From contig CAZWUJ010000019.1 in assembly GCA_964636705.1 (NCBI GenBank), positions 8,033 to 72,032 on the forward strand: a DNA stretch of 64,000 nt. Direction: 5' to 3'. Positions 33,124 to 40,758 of the stretch are shown piece by piece. The stretch comes from VXRJ01 sp964636705. GTDB lineage: Bacteria; Acidobacteriota; Vicinamibacteria; Vicinamibacterales; UBA8438. The notes below the pieces were generated by a model that saw only the letters and a list, made by a program, of their open reading frames with translations, was not told the DNA's origin and did not search any database. The stretch's first letter is position 1. Every line of letters begins with the position of its first letter. Position numbers and translations under genes: made by a program.

Positions 33124-34737
33124 TTACCCGCGCCGGTTCCACCACGTCAGGAAGCCGAGCGCCAGGATGCCTCCCGGAACGATCGCCAGCGACAGCCAGT
33201 AGATGCGCGTCTGTTGATCGGCGGTCAACGTTATCCGCCGATCCTCCGGTTCGCGCGGCCGTATCGCGATCAGGTTCTCCTGTTGCGCCAGCCAGTTGAC
33301 GGCGTTGAGCAACAAATCGCGGTTTCCCTGAATGCCGACCGCTGCGTTGGACGCGAAGTCCGAATCACCGAAGACGGCGAGACGGGCCTGGAGGGGTGGC
33401 TCGTCCGTCGCGTCGTCATCACCGTCGCTCTCGTCCGCCGATGCGTTCGTCACCGTCGTTTCCGGCCGCTCCACTGTCTGAGACACGACGGCCGCGATGG
33501 CGATCGGTCCGGGCCGGTCGCCGGAGGGTTCGTCCAGCGTCACTTCGCCGGTCTGGAGCTGGCTAAGGTCGGCCTCGGCCCAGCTTCGCTCGCTCGTCTG
33601 CACGATCGCCACGGCAGTACGCCCGTTGGCGCCGCCAGCCACCGGCTGGACGGAGCGGGCGAGGGGAAAGGCGGTCAGCAGGGCGAAGTTCTCCGTAATG
33701 GCGTGCGGCGGATACGTGGCGGCGACAGGTACGGACGCGTCGGTGCCGAGGAGTTGGCCAATGCCGCTCGCATCGACCACCACGTCGTTGCCTATCTCGA
33801 TCCCCCAGTCGCCGGCGAGCGCCTCCAGGTTGGGCTTCGGCGGATCCTCGTTCGTTTCGGACGGGTCTAGCAGGAGGAGCAGCTTGCCGCCGCCTTCCAG
33901 GTAGTTGCGCAACAGGTCGGTCTCGGTCGGCAGCAGATCGGTGTCCGGCCCGGCCACGACGATGACCGTAGCGTCCGCGGGCACTTCAGTGGCCTGAGCC
34001 AGCACGATCGTCTCGATGCGGAAGTTGTCCCGCGCCAGCGCGTCGGTCACGGCCCGATAGCCATCGCGCCCGTCACCCTGCGGGTCCGCCTCACCATGTC
34101 CCTGGACGAAGTAGACGGCCCGTTCCTCCCCCTCCACAACCTTGATCAGGGCGTTGGTCAGTTCCTGCTCGGTGTTGGTGGTGGTTCGTTCGATCCGCCC
34201 GTCGTATTCGAAGACGATCATTCCGTAGGCGTCGATCTCGTACTGCCGCGCCCGGGCGGGATTCTGGTCGACATCGATGTATTCCACGGCCACCTGGGGC
34301 GAGAGGTACTGGTACTCGTCGAACCGGTCGCGGTAGCGGGGGAAGTCCGCCTCCCTCGCAAATACGAGGACGCTGACCGCCGATTCGAGCGATTCCACGA
34401 CCCGGCGGGTCTGATCCGACAGCGAGTACTGCTGTGCCGCAGTGAGGTCCCAACGCCGGTTCTGCCGCGACAGGATGAAGTTGGCGGCGACCACGATGCC
34501 AAGCGCCAGCAGGATGCCGGTGGTGGCGAGGGCGCCGGCGCGCGCCTGCCGTTGTCCCGCGAACGCGAGAATCTCGCGCCACTGAGTCGCCGTATGGACC
34601 ACGACGAGGACGAGGCCGGCGACGGCCAGCCAGTACCAGAGCTCCTGCTGTTCCGGGAGAACGAACCGCACCGCGACGCCGGCGAACACCAGCGCGACGC
34701 CGACCCAGCCGAGCGCTCCGAGGATTCTGTTCACCAT
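33124..34737 (-). CDS. GldG-like ABC transporter-associated protein
   Basis: A 537-residue protein. Two or three N-terminal membrane helices (WVGVALVFAGVAVRFVL, LVLVVVHTATQWREIL, LATTGILLALGIVVAANFIL) are followed by an extracytoplasmic GldG/ABC-type domain. The domain opens with NRRWDLTAAQQYSLSDQTRRV and contains VYFVQGHGEADPQGDGRDGY and GGGKLLLLLDPSE. A final helix near the C-terminus (LSLAIVPGGILALGFLTWW) precedes NRRG. In Bacteroidetes the GldAFG set is linked to gliding. In other phyla the same set is common with unknown cargo. It forms an operon with the permease and ATPase upstream and the DUF4340 gene downstream. Confidence 0.85.
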   Translation of the reverse strand: MVNRILGALGWVGVALVFAGVAVRFVLPEQQELWYWLAVAGLVLVVVHTATQWREILAFAGQRQARAGALATTGILLALGIVVAANFILSRQNRRWDLTAAQQYSLSDQTRRVVESLESAVSVLVFAREADFPRYRDRFDEYQYLSPQVAVEYIDVDQNPARARQYEIDAYGMIVFEYDGRIERTTTNTEQELTNALIKVVEGEERAVYFVQGHGEADPQGDGRDGYRAVTDALARDNFRIETIVLAQATEVPADATVIVVAGPDTDLLPTETDLLRNYLEGGGKLLLLLDPSETNEDPPKPNLEALAGDWGIEIGNDVVVDASGIGQLLGTDASVPVAATYPPHAITENFALLTAFPLARSVQPVAGGANGRTAVAIVQTSERSWAEADLSQLQTGEVTLDEPSGDRPGPIAIAAVVSQTVERPETTVTNASADESDGDDDATDEPPLQARLAVFGDSDFASNAAVGIQGNRDLLLNAVNWLAQQENLIAIRPREPEDRRITLTADQQTRIYWLSLAIVPGGILALGFLTWWNRRG

Positions 34738-34761
34738 GGTTCTCTACCGCCTATGCCTGCC

Positions 34762-35532
34762 TTACGCTCGCCAGCGCTCGCTGTCTACCGACTTCGCCGT
34801 CAGGAACAGGCCGAACACGATGAAGCTGAGGTAGTAGGCGAGATGCGCCGTATCGATCACGCCCTGCGCGAAGTCGTCGAACGGCGCGCGGATCGCCAGC
34901 GCGCCCATGATGGCGCCGGCCACCGGTCCGGCCGAATCCTGCATCCAGTCCATCACGAAGAAAAGGAGTACGAGCGAGAAGGTCACCACCCCCGCCACGA
35001 TCTGGTTCCGCGTCGTGCTCGACACCAGCAGGCCGAGTGAAACGAATGACGCGCCCATCAGCAGGAGGCCGAGGTAGCCGCTCAGGATCGGTCCGAGCTC
35101 CGGTTCGCCGTAGACGAAGAGGATGATGATGTGAACGCCGGTAACCGCCAGCATCAGGGTGAAGAGCGCCATGGCGCCGAGGAACTTGCCGAGGATGATC
35201 TGCAGGTCGGTCAGCGGCGATGTGAGCAGCAACTCGATGGTGCCGGAACGCTTCTCTTCGGCGTAGGCCCGCGCGGTCAGGAAGGGCAGGGTGAACATCA
35301 TGACGATCGACGTGTTGGCCAGCAGGGGCCGAACCATGAACTCATTGATGTTGATCGTCTGAGGCCCCCCGCCGAACATTCCCGCCTGCGCGCTGAACTG
35401 CACCATGAAGCTGAGGCTGGCGATATAGAAGTAGCCGTACAACAGGGCGAAGAAGCCGACCACGACGTACGCGATGGGCGAGACGAAGTAGGCGCGCAAC
35501 TCCTTTTGCGCGATCGCGAGGATGTTAGCCAT
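34762..35532 (-). CDS. ABC-2 type permease (GldF-like)
   Basis: A 256-residue integral membrane protein with about six transmembrane segments, typical of ABC-2 permeases. The N-terminal motif NILAIAQKELRAYFVSPIAYV and the conserved EEKRSGTIELLLTSPLTD cytoplasmic loop are diagnostic. It should form the membrane channel for the ATPase encoded just upstream, with which it overlaps by eight bases. The substrate is unknown. The GldG-like partner follows 24 bases downstream. NosY and GldF are the closest described relatives, and no nitrous-oxide or copper genes are nearby, which favours a GldF-like role. Confidence 0.88.
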   Translation of the reverse strand: MANILAIAQKELRAYFVSPIAYVVVGFFALLYGYFYIASLSFMVQFSAQAGMFGGGPQTININEFMVRPLLANTSIVMMFTLPFLTARAYAEEKRSGTIELLLTSPLTDLQIILGKFLGAMALFTLMLAVTGVHIIILFVYGEPELGPILSGYLGLLLMGASFVSLGLLVSSTTRNQIVAGVVTFSLVLLFFVMDWMQDSAGPVAGAIMGALAIRAPFDDFAQGVIDTAHLAYYLSFIVFGLFLTAKSVDSERWRA

Positions 35533-36565
35533 GATCCTTTTCTCCCGCCGCGCTGGCTACCGGCGACTCCTCCACCGCGTCCAGCTCCCGTGCGCCGTCG
35601 TCTTCCGCGGTCTCGGCCGCTCCCGGCTCGTCCGCTTCCTCGGTTGTCAGCTCCAGGAAGATCTCCTCCAGGCTCAGGCGGGCCCGCGTCATCTCCAGCA
35701 GTCCCCAGCCGCGGGTAACCACCGTGTTGGCAAGGGCCCGCCGCACGTCGGCGCCCGATTCCGCCTCTACTTCGACCAGCATGCCGTCCCCGTCGGGTGC
35801 GCCAACGCTTACGGAGGCCACCCCCGGCGTCGCGCACAGCGCCGCTTCCGGATCCGCGCCATCCGCGTCGATCCGTAGCCGGATGGTCTCGGTTCCCTGC
35901 AGTCGCCCCGTGAGGTTCTCGGGCGTATCTTCCGCCACGACCTTACCGCGATTGATGATCACCACGCGTTCACAGGTCTGCGACACCTCGGGCAGGATGT
36001 GCGTACTGAGGATGATGGTGTGGTCGCCCGCGAGCGCCTTGATCAGCTCGCGCGTCTCGATAATCTGCTTTGGATCCAGTCCAGCGGTCGGCTCGTCCAG
36101 CACGAGGACATCGGGGTTGTGGAGGATGGCCTGCGCCAGACCGACGCGCTGCCGGTAGCCCTTCGACAGCTTGCCACAGTGACGATCCACCATGTCGGCA
36201 ACACTGGTCCGGGCCATTGCCTCTTCTATCCGCCGCTTCCGCTCCGACGATGGCAGACCGTTGATACGCGCGCAGAAGGTCAGGTACTCACGCACCGTCA
36301 TGTCGGGGTAGAGGGGTGGAGTCTCGGGCAGATAGCCGGTTCGCCGCTTCGCCTCGATCGGCTGCTCGATCACGTCGAAGCCAGCTATCTTCGCAGTGCC
36401 CCTGGAAGGTGGCGCGCAGCCGGTCAGCACTCGCATCGTGGTTGTCTTCCCGGCCCCGTTCGGACCGAGGAATCCAAGGATCTGCCCTTTCTCCACGCGG
36501 AAGCTGACGTCGCTTACCGCGACCACCGGGCCGTAGTGCTTGGTGACGTTCTGGACTTCTATCAC
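35525..36565 (-). CDS. ABC transporter ATP-binding protein (GldA-like)
   Basis: A 346-residue ATPase. Walker A is GPNGAGKTTTMRVL, the Q-loop region GYLPETPPLYPDMTV, the signature LSKGYRQRVGLAQA, Walker B VLVLDEPTAGLDP, and the switch histidine lies in LSTHILPEV. A C-terminal regulatory domain and an acidic Glu/Asp-rich tail follow residue 220. It powers the ABC-2 permease encoded downstream (eight-base overlap) and is first in the five-gene minus-strand run that ends with the PBP4-like lipoprotein. The start is GTG 36565 with AGAGG about eight bases upstream. Confidence 0.92.
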   Translation of the reverse strand: MIEVQNVTKHYGPVVAVSDVSFRVEKGQILGFLGPNGAGKTTTMRVLTGCAPPSRGTAKIAGFDVIEQPIEAKRRTGYLPETPPLYPDMTVREYLTFCARINGLPSSERKRRIEEAMARTSVADMVDRHCGKLSKGYRQRVGLAQAILHNPDVLVLDEPTAGLDPKQIIETRELIKALAGDHTIILSTHILPEVSQTCERVVIINRGKVVAEDTPENLTGRLQGTETIRLRIDADGADPEAALCATPGVASVSVGAPDGDGMLVEVEAESGADVRRALANTVVTRGWGLLEMTRARLSLEEIFLELTTEEADEPGAAETAEDDGARELDAVEESPVASAAGEKDHG

Positions 36566-36668
36566 CGCGTCACACCTCTTTCAACAACACCGGTTCGGAT
36601 TCGCCGAGAGGGACCGTAGCCTAGGGTCGCCGGTGATGCACGCGGCAACCGGACACGAAAAATCGTAG

Positions 36669-37406
36669 TCAGAAGTCCAACAGGGTGTCAACGGCCGTGC
36701 CGATGGCGCCGTGACGGTCCACGAAGCGATCGATGACCGTCTGATCCGACGCCGATACCCGCTCGAACTGCAAACCCATGCCGAGTCGCTGATCGCTCCA
36801 GGCTACGCGCGCGTCCAACTCCAGATCCCGCTGCGCCCCAGGCAGCCGAAAACGCACGGAAACGGTGGTTCCTACTTCCGGCGGCGTCATTGTCCGCACT
36901 CCGATTCCTCCCTTGCCCAGATTCAGCAGGAAGGCAGCGGTAATCGTACTCCCAACGCGGCAGGTTACCGGTATGCCGACCCGGACGCGGGGACTGGTCC
37001 GCCGGTTGAAACTGTCGGGAAAGAGGTGCGGCGCCAGTGATGGGACGATCCGTTCGGTGCCGCTGTGCTCGTTGACGTAGCCGTGTACGCCGAGCGCGGC
37101 GAGGTCCCGCACCTCGCCCGCGGTAGTGATCGATCCGCTGAAGACAAGGATTGGCCAGTGGCCTCGCTGTAGCGACCGGATGGAGCGAACCAGATCGACG
37201 CCGCCGGGGTGGCCGAGCCGAAGGTCAACCACAAGCAGGTCGATGGGATCGGTTCGGCTGCGCAGGCAGGTCAACAGCTCCGGCTCGGTCCCGACGCCGA
37301 TCGTCGTGTGGCCGGCCCCCTTCAGGGCGGTCGAGAAGCGGTCGCGAACCGCGTTCGCCGGGTTGGCGACCACGATGGTCTTGGGTGCCGCGGCGGCGGG
37401 GTTCAT
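36669..37406 (-). CDS. Receiver-like plus PilZ domain protein
   Basis: A 245-residue two-domain protein. Residues about 9-125 resemble a response-regulator receiver with the phospho-acceptor Asp in LLVVDLRLGHPGGVDLV. The N-terminal acidic pair that binds magnesium is replaced (VVANPANAV), and the conserved Lys of the last strand is missing (HGYVNEHSG), so it may be a pseudo-receiver. Residues about 135-235 are a PilZ domain with RRTSPRVRVGIPVTCR and the LGKGGIGVRT strand. The RxxxR and D/NxSxxG motifs for cyclic di-GMP are only partly matched (NLGKGG for the second). It stands alone, divergent from the pal gene. Confidence 0.8.
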   Translation of the reverse strand: MNPAAAAPKTIVVANPANAVRDRFSTALKGAGHTTIGVGTEPELLTCLRSRTDPIDLLVVDLRLGHPGGVDLVRSIRSLQRGHWPILVFSGSITTAGEVRDLAALGVHGYVNEHSGTERIVPSLAPHLFPDSFNRRTSPRVRVGIPVTCRVGSTITAAFLLNLGKGGIGVRTMTPPEVGTTVSVRFRLPGAQRDLELDARVAWSDQRLGMGLQFERVSASDQTVIDRFVDRHGAIGTAVDTLLDF

Positions 37407-37466
37407 CTTCCCGTTTATCGGCCGCTTCGGCTTCCGGGATCACCCCGGGAGAGTGCTGGACGGCGA

Positions 37467-37496
37467 TTGACATGCTTCGGTCAAAGTCAGTAACCT
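37467..37496 (+). promoter_or_regulatory. Candidate sigma-70 promoter for the pal-like gene
   Basis: A perfect -35 TTGACA (37467-37472) is followed after 18 bases by TAACCT (37491-37496), a weak -10. The predicted leader is about 95 bases. The rest of the 190-base gap, the longest in the window, shows no other clear element. Confidence 0.45.
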
Positions 37497-37596
37497 TTCG
37501 CCCTTAATGAAGTGGTGGCCTCCCAGGCGCCGCTGGCCGTTCGGTTCGAGTGACCGACGCGGGAGACGATGGACGCTGAACGCTGGAGATCCAACC

Positions 37597-38169
37597 ATGA
37601 AAACAGCTTGGCGATACCTGATCGCAGTTGGTCTGAGCGCCGTGTTGGTGCTTGGCGCCGTGGCATGCGGCGGCAACCCGCCTCCTGAACCGCCTCCTCC
37701 ACCGCCGCCGCCGGCGCCGCCGCCGCCACCACCACCGCCACCGCCTCCTCCACCGCCACCGCCGCCACCGCCGGCGCCGTTGACTCCGGAGGAGTTGTTC
37801 GAGCGGATGTCACTCGACGAGCTCAACAGCACGGCGCCTCTCGATCCGGTCTTCTTCAACTACGACGAATCCGAGATCCTGCCGGAAGCGCGAACCATCC
37901 TTCAGCGCAACGCCGACTGGATGCGGATGTGGCCTTCGACGCGGATTCGCGTCGAGGGGCATTGCGATGAGCGGGGCACCAACGAGTACAACTTGGGGCT
38001 CGGCGACGAGCGTGCCAACGCGGTGCGCGACTACCTCGTCAGCCTGGGGATTCAGGCGAGCCGTGTGCAGACCGTCAGCCGCGGCGAGGAGTCGCCTTTC
38101 TGCAGTGACAGCCACGAGGGTTGCTGGTCCCGCAATCGTCGCGGCCACTTCGCGATCACGGCGAAATAG
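37597..38169 (+). CDS. pal: Pal/OmpA-family outer-membrane lipoprotein with a polyproline linker
   Basis: A 190-residue lipoprotein. Residues 1-24 are a signal peptide with lipobox-like GAVAC, giving lipidation at C24. Residues 28-61 are almost pure proline (31 of 34). The C-terminal OmpA domain follows, with VFFNYDESEILPEAR, the peptidoglycan-binding IRVEGHCDERGTNEYNLGLG, and an end RNRRGHFAI that matches Pal-type domains. Pal anchors the outer membrane to peptidoglycan together with the Tol system. No tol genes are nearby. The polyproline tract is expected to form a rigid extended rod and to need EF-P during translation. GGAG precedes the ATG by about nine bases. Confidence 0.88.
   Translation: MKTAWRYLIAVGLSAVLVLGAVACGGNPPPEPPPPPPPPAPPPPPPPPPPPPPPPPPPPAPLTPEELFERMSLDELNSTAPLDPVFFNYDESEILPEARTILQRNADWMRMWPSTRIRVEGHCDERGTNEYNLGLGDERANAVRDYLVSLGIQASRVQTVSRGEESPFCSDSHEGCWSRNRRGHFAITAK
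37678..37779 (+). repeat. Polyproline-coding CCN repeat tract
   Basis: Thirty-four consecutive codons of which 31 are proline (CCG, CCA and CCT mixed), interrupted once by Glu and twice by Ala, within the Pal-like gene. The mixed codons argue against simple recent slippage. The tract separates the lipid anchor from the peptidoglycan-binding domain. Confidence 0.95.
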
Positions 38170-38192
38170 CCTCTGGACCACACGGCGGTTCG

Positions 38193-38224
38193 GCCAGCGC
38201 GTCGCGGATCCCGCGCGCCCTGGC
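38193..38224. terminator. GC-rich hairpin between convergent pal and pyrD
   Basis: GCCAGCGCG can pair with CGCGCGCCCTGGC (9 bp with a 2-base bulge). No T-run follows on either strand, so termination is uncertain. Confidence 0.25.
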
Positions 38225-38235
38225 AGAGTGCGCCT

Positions 38236-39183
38236 TTACGAACTGACCCAAGCGGTGCCGCGCTCCGCCAGGTCGACGGTTCCGACCAGGTCTCGCACGG
38301 CCGCACACCGGTGCCGCTCCAGGTACTCGCTCAGGCCATCGGTCAACTTCGGCCAGATCCGCGGATCCTCGAAGTTCGCCGTTCCCACTTGCACCGCGGT
38401 CGCCCCGGCGATCAGGAACTCCACGACGTCACGCGCACTCGCAATTCCACCCATCCCGATAATCGGAATGGAGATCGCCGCCCGGCACTCGTAGACCATT
38501 CGCACCGCTATGGGTCGAATCGCGGGACCGCTCAGTCCGCCGACCACATTCGACAGGAGCGGACGCCGCGTCTCGACGTCGATGGCCATCGCCAGGAAGG
38601 TGTTCACCAGCGAAACGGCATCGGCGCCGGCGTCTTCCGCCGCCCGCGCCATGGCCGCAATGTCGGTCACGTTCGGTGTCAGCTTCGGGATGATAGGCAA
38701 CCGCGTGGAGGCCCGGACGGCCTGTACGACGCCGCCGACGCCCTGGGTGCTGCAGCCGAAGGTGTGTCCCCCCTCGTTGATGTTGGGGCAGGAGATGTTG
38801 ATCTCGACTGCCGCCACCCCTTCGGCGTCCGAAAGGATACGCGCCAGCTCCGCATATTCGGCAACCGTAGAACCGCAGATGTTGACGATGACGGTAGCGC
38901 CGGCATCGCGAAGTGCGGGCAGCTTCTCATCAACGAAGCGGTGGACACCGATGCCCTGCAGTCCAATCGCGTTCAACATGCCGGACGGCGTTTCGACGAT
39001 TCGGGGAGGCGGGTGTCCGTCGCGCGCCTCGAGGAACAGCCCCTTCACCGCGACTCCGCCGAGAGATGCGAGATCGACCAGGTGCGCGTACTCGACGCCG
39101 TAGCCGAAGCAGCCGCTCGCCGCGATGATCGGATTCGCGAGGCGGAGGCCGCCCACGTCGACGCTCAGATCAGGTCCGCCCAC
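38236..39183 (-). CDS. pyrD: Dihydroorotate dehydrogenase B, catalytic subunit PyrD
   Basis: A 315-residue FMN TIM-barrel enzyme of class 1B. LANPIIAASGCFGYGVEY and NAIGLQGIGV are family signatures. The active-site cysteine lies in INISCPNINEGG (the class 1 catalytic base), and FMN-phosphate loops are visible in GGLSGPAIRP and IIGMGGIASARDVVEFLIAGA. It oxidises dihydroorotate to orotate. Class 1B enzymes pass electrons to NAD+ through PyrK, whose gene overlaps it by 19 bases upstream. It forms the pyrK-pyrD unit divergent from pyrR-pyrB-pyrC. The start is GTG 39183. Confidence 0.95.
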   Translation of the reverse strand: MGGPDLSVDVGGLRLANPIIAASGCFGYGVEYAHLVDLASLGGVAVKGLFLEARDGHPPPRIVETPSGMLNAIGLQGIGVHRFVDEKLPALRDAGATVIVNICGSTVAEYAELARILSDAEGVAAVEINISCPNINEGGHTFGCSTQGVGGVVQAVRASTRLPIIPKLTPNVTDIAAMARAAEDAGADAVSLVNTFLAMAIDVETRRPLLSNVVGGLSGPAIRPIAVRMVYECRAAISIPIIGMGGIASARDVVEFLIAGATAVQVGTANFEDPRIWPKLTDGLSEYLERHRCAAVRDLVGTVDLAERGTAWVSS

Positions 39184-40001
39184 GCGACTCGTGTTCCCTT
39201 GAAGACCGGTCCGTCCACGCAGCCGCGGACGTACCGCGCGCCGTTACCCGTTACCGGCACGACGCAACTGTAGCAACCGCCCATGCCGCATCCCATCACC
39301 GGTTCGAGCGAGACCTCGAGGCCGAACCGATGTCCGTCGCCGCCTGCCGCCGCCAGCGCCGCCACCACCCGCATCATCGGAGTCGGTCCGCACGCGTAGA
39401 TCTGAACGGGGCGCCGGCTCGCGGCGGCCGAGGCAAGTTCCCGTTGGAGAGGCGCGGTGACGCGACCCGCCTCGCCGCGCGTTCCGTCTTCCGTCGTCAA
39501 CATCACGCGGACGCCGAGTCTTTCGAAAAGAGGTATCCGGTAGAGGTCGTCAGCGGACCGACCGCCGTAGAAGAGAATCGTGTCGACGGCGCGTTCCCGC
39601 AATTGCTCCGCCAGCGTCGCGAACGGCGCCAGACCTACGCCCCCCGCAACCAGCCAGGCCTCCACCGGAGGATCGACCAGCGTAAACGGACGGCCGAGCG
39701 GCCCAAGGCATCGAAGCCGCTCGCCCGGCTCGAGCGCGAAGAGTTCGCGCGTCACTCTTCCAATCGCCTTGCTCAGCAGTGAGAGTCCGCGCACCGTCCC
39801 GCGATCGTCACGCAGCACTTCGAATACGGAGAAGGGCCGCCGCAAGAGCGGCTCCTGCCCGAGGGCTCGCTTCACCATCACGAACTGTCCAGGGCGCGTC
39901 CGCCCCGCAATCTCCGGCAGGTCGAGTTCCAGGATGTTGTAGATGCCAGATAGCCGATGGTTCGCCAGCACGGCGGCATCGACGTCGAGGGGAGGCAACA
40001 C
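39165..40001 (-). CDS. pyrK: Dihydroorotate dehydrogenase B, electron-transfer subunit PyrK
   Basis: A 278-residue ferredoxin-reductase-like subunit. The FAD-binding pattern RPFSVFEV, the NAD(P)-binding VAGGVGLAPFATLAEQL and the CGPTPMMRVV signature lie in order. Four cysteines for the 2Fe-2S cluster lie in CGMGGCYSC plus VRGC near the C-terminus. PyrK channels electrons from PyrD FMN to NAD+. The start is GTG 40001, with no Shine-Dalgarno sequence but a TATACT box six bases upstream on the same strand, so the message may be leaderless. It overlaps pyrD by 19 bases. Confidence 0.93.
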   Translation of the reverse strand: MLPPLDVDAAVLANHRLSGIYNILELDLPEIAGRTRPGQFVMVKRALGQEPLLRRPFSVFEVLRDDRGTVRGLSLLSKAIGRVTRELFALEPGERLRCLGPLGRPFTLVDPPVEAWLVAGGVGLAPFATLAEQLRERAVDTILFYGGRSADDLYRIPLFERLGVRVMLTTEDGTRGEAGRVTAPLQRELASAAASRRPVQIYACGPTPMMRVVAALAAAGGDGHRFGLEVSLEPVMGCGMGGCYSCVVPVTGNGARYVRGCVDGPVFKGTRVAWADLI

Positions 40002-40007
40002 GGCGCG

Positions 40008-40013
40008 AGTATA
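40008..40013 (-). promoter_or_regulatory. Candidate -10 box (TATACT) for leaderless pyrK-pyrD
   Basis: Minus-strand TATACT ends six bases before the pyrK GTG, so the RNA 5' end would fall at or next to the start codon. No clear -35 at standard spacing was seen, and a near-match ATGACA lies 22 bases upstream. Confidence 0.4.
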
Positions 40014-40107
40014 CGTCCGATGAATCCTTCCCTTCTGTCATTCCGCGCGGGTCCGCCGGCAGCAGCAGTCTGCCGCTGGGATTCCCGTCCTCCGGCAGCG
40101 TGTGTGG

Positions 40108-40113
40108 TAGCAT
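40108..40113 (+). promoter_or_regulatory. Candidate -10 box (TAGCAT) for pyrR-pyrB-pyrC
   Basis: TAGCAT would place the RNA start near 40120, at the base of the PyrR-binding hairpin, so the whole leader would be the regulatory element. No good -35 was seen. Confidence 0.35.
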
Positions 40114-40121
40114 CGGCTCGG

Positions 40122-40155
40122 CTCTTTAATCGCGGTCCCGCGAGGCCGCAAAGAG
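40122..40155 (+). promoter_or_regulatory. PyrR-binding RNA hairpin sequestering the pyrR ribosome-binding site
   Basis: The lower stem CTCTTT (40122-40127) pairs with AAAGAG (40150-40155), which is the start of the pyrR Shine-Dalgarno AAAGAGGA. After a 5'-side bulge AATC, the upper stem GCGGTC pairs with GAGG-CCGC ends (40132-40137 with 40144-40149, one G-U). The apical loop is CCGCGA, an exact match to the PyrR loop consensus CNGNGA. The core GGTCCCGCGAGGCC differs from the known consensus ARUCCNGNGAGGYU only by a compensatory G-C for A-U pair. PyrR bound to UMP should stabilise the hairpin and block translation. No terminator is present before the ATG. Confidence 0.85.
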
Positions 40156-40161
40156 GAAACG

Positions 40162-40758
40162 ATGCCGGTGGTGATGGCGGCGGACCGTGTCGGTCATGCG
40201 CTGAGGCGGATCGCCCATGAGATTGTCGAGCGGAATCGGGGCGTCGACGACCTCGTCCTGATCGGCATCCGCCGCCGTGGCGTGCACATCGCGGATCGAC
40301 TGGCGCAGTTGCTTCGCGACATCGCCGGGCAGGATATTCGGACCGGCTCGCTGGACATCACGCTGTACCGCGACGACCTGATGCGTCAGGTGATCGGGTC
40401 GCAGCCGGTCCTTCATCGCACCGACATCCCTTTCTCCATCGACGACCGGCGCGTGGTTCTGGTTGACGACGTCCTGTTCACCGGGAGGACCATCCGCGCC
40501 GCCCTCGATGCCATCATCGACTTCGGTCGACCCCGGGCCATTCAACTCGTAGTGCTCGTGGATCGGGGCCACCGGGAGTTGCCCATCAAGGCGGACTACG
40601 TGGGAAAGAACGTTCCCACGGCACGGCGCGAGAGCGTCGAGGTGCATCTGCGGGAGGAAGACGGATTCGACGAAGTGTGGGTCGAGAGACTGGCCGAAGG
40701 CGGTCGCGACTCAACTTCCATGCGCGCGGCCGCCAGCGCTCGCGGGGAGACGCCATGA
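40162..40758 (+). CDS. pyrR: Bifunctional pyrimidine operon regulator/uracil phosphoribosyltransferase PyrR
   Basis: A 198-residue PRTase-fold protein. LIGIRRRGVHIADRLAQLL and SLDITLYRDDL are typical, and the PRPP-binding motif is VVLVDDVLFTGRTIRAALDA. VDRGHRELPIKADYVGKNVPT is a PyrR hallmark. PyrR binds leader RNA of pyr genes when UMP is high, and many members also make UMP from uracil. It is first in pyrR-pyrB-pyrC. Its own leader holds a PyrR-binding hairpin that covers the ribosome-binding site, so it should autoregulate. A C-terminal tail of about 20 residues extends past the normal end. It overlaps pyrB by four bases (ATGA). Confidence 0.94.
   Translation: MPVVMAADRVGHALRRIAHEIVERNRGVDDLVLIGIRRRGVHIADRLAQLLRDIAGQDIRTGSLDITLYRDDLMRQVIGSQPVLHRTDIPFSIDDRRVVLVDDVLFTGRTIRAALDAIIDFGRPRAIQLVVLVDRGHRELPIKADYVGKNVPTARRESVEVHLREEDGFDEVWVERLAEGGRDSTSMRAAASARGETP

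Noticed and set aside
37440..37859. A minus-strand frame coding for a polyglycine protein opposite pal
   Set aside because: Glycine runs are the reverse complement of the proline codons. The Pal lipobox and OmpA domain on the plus strand are decisive.
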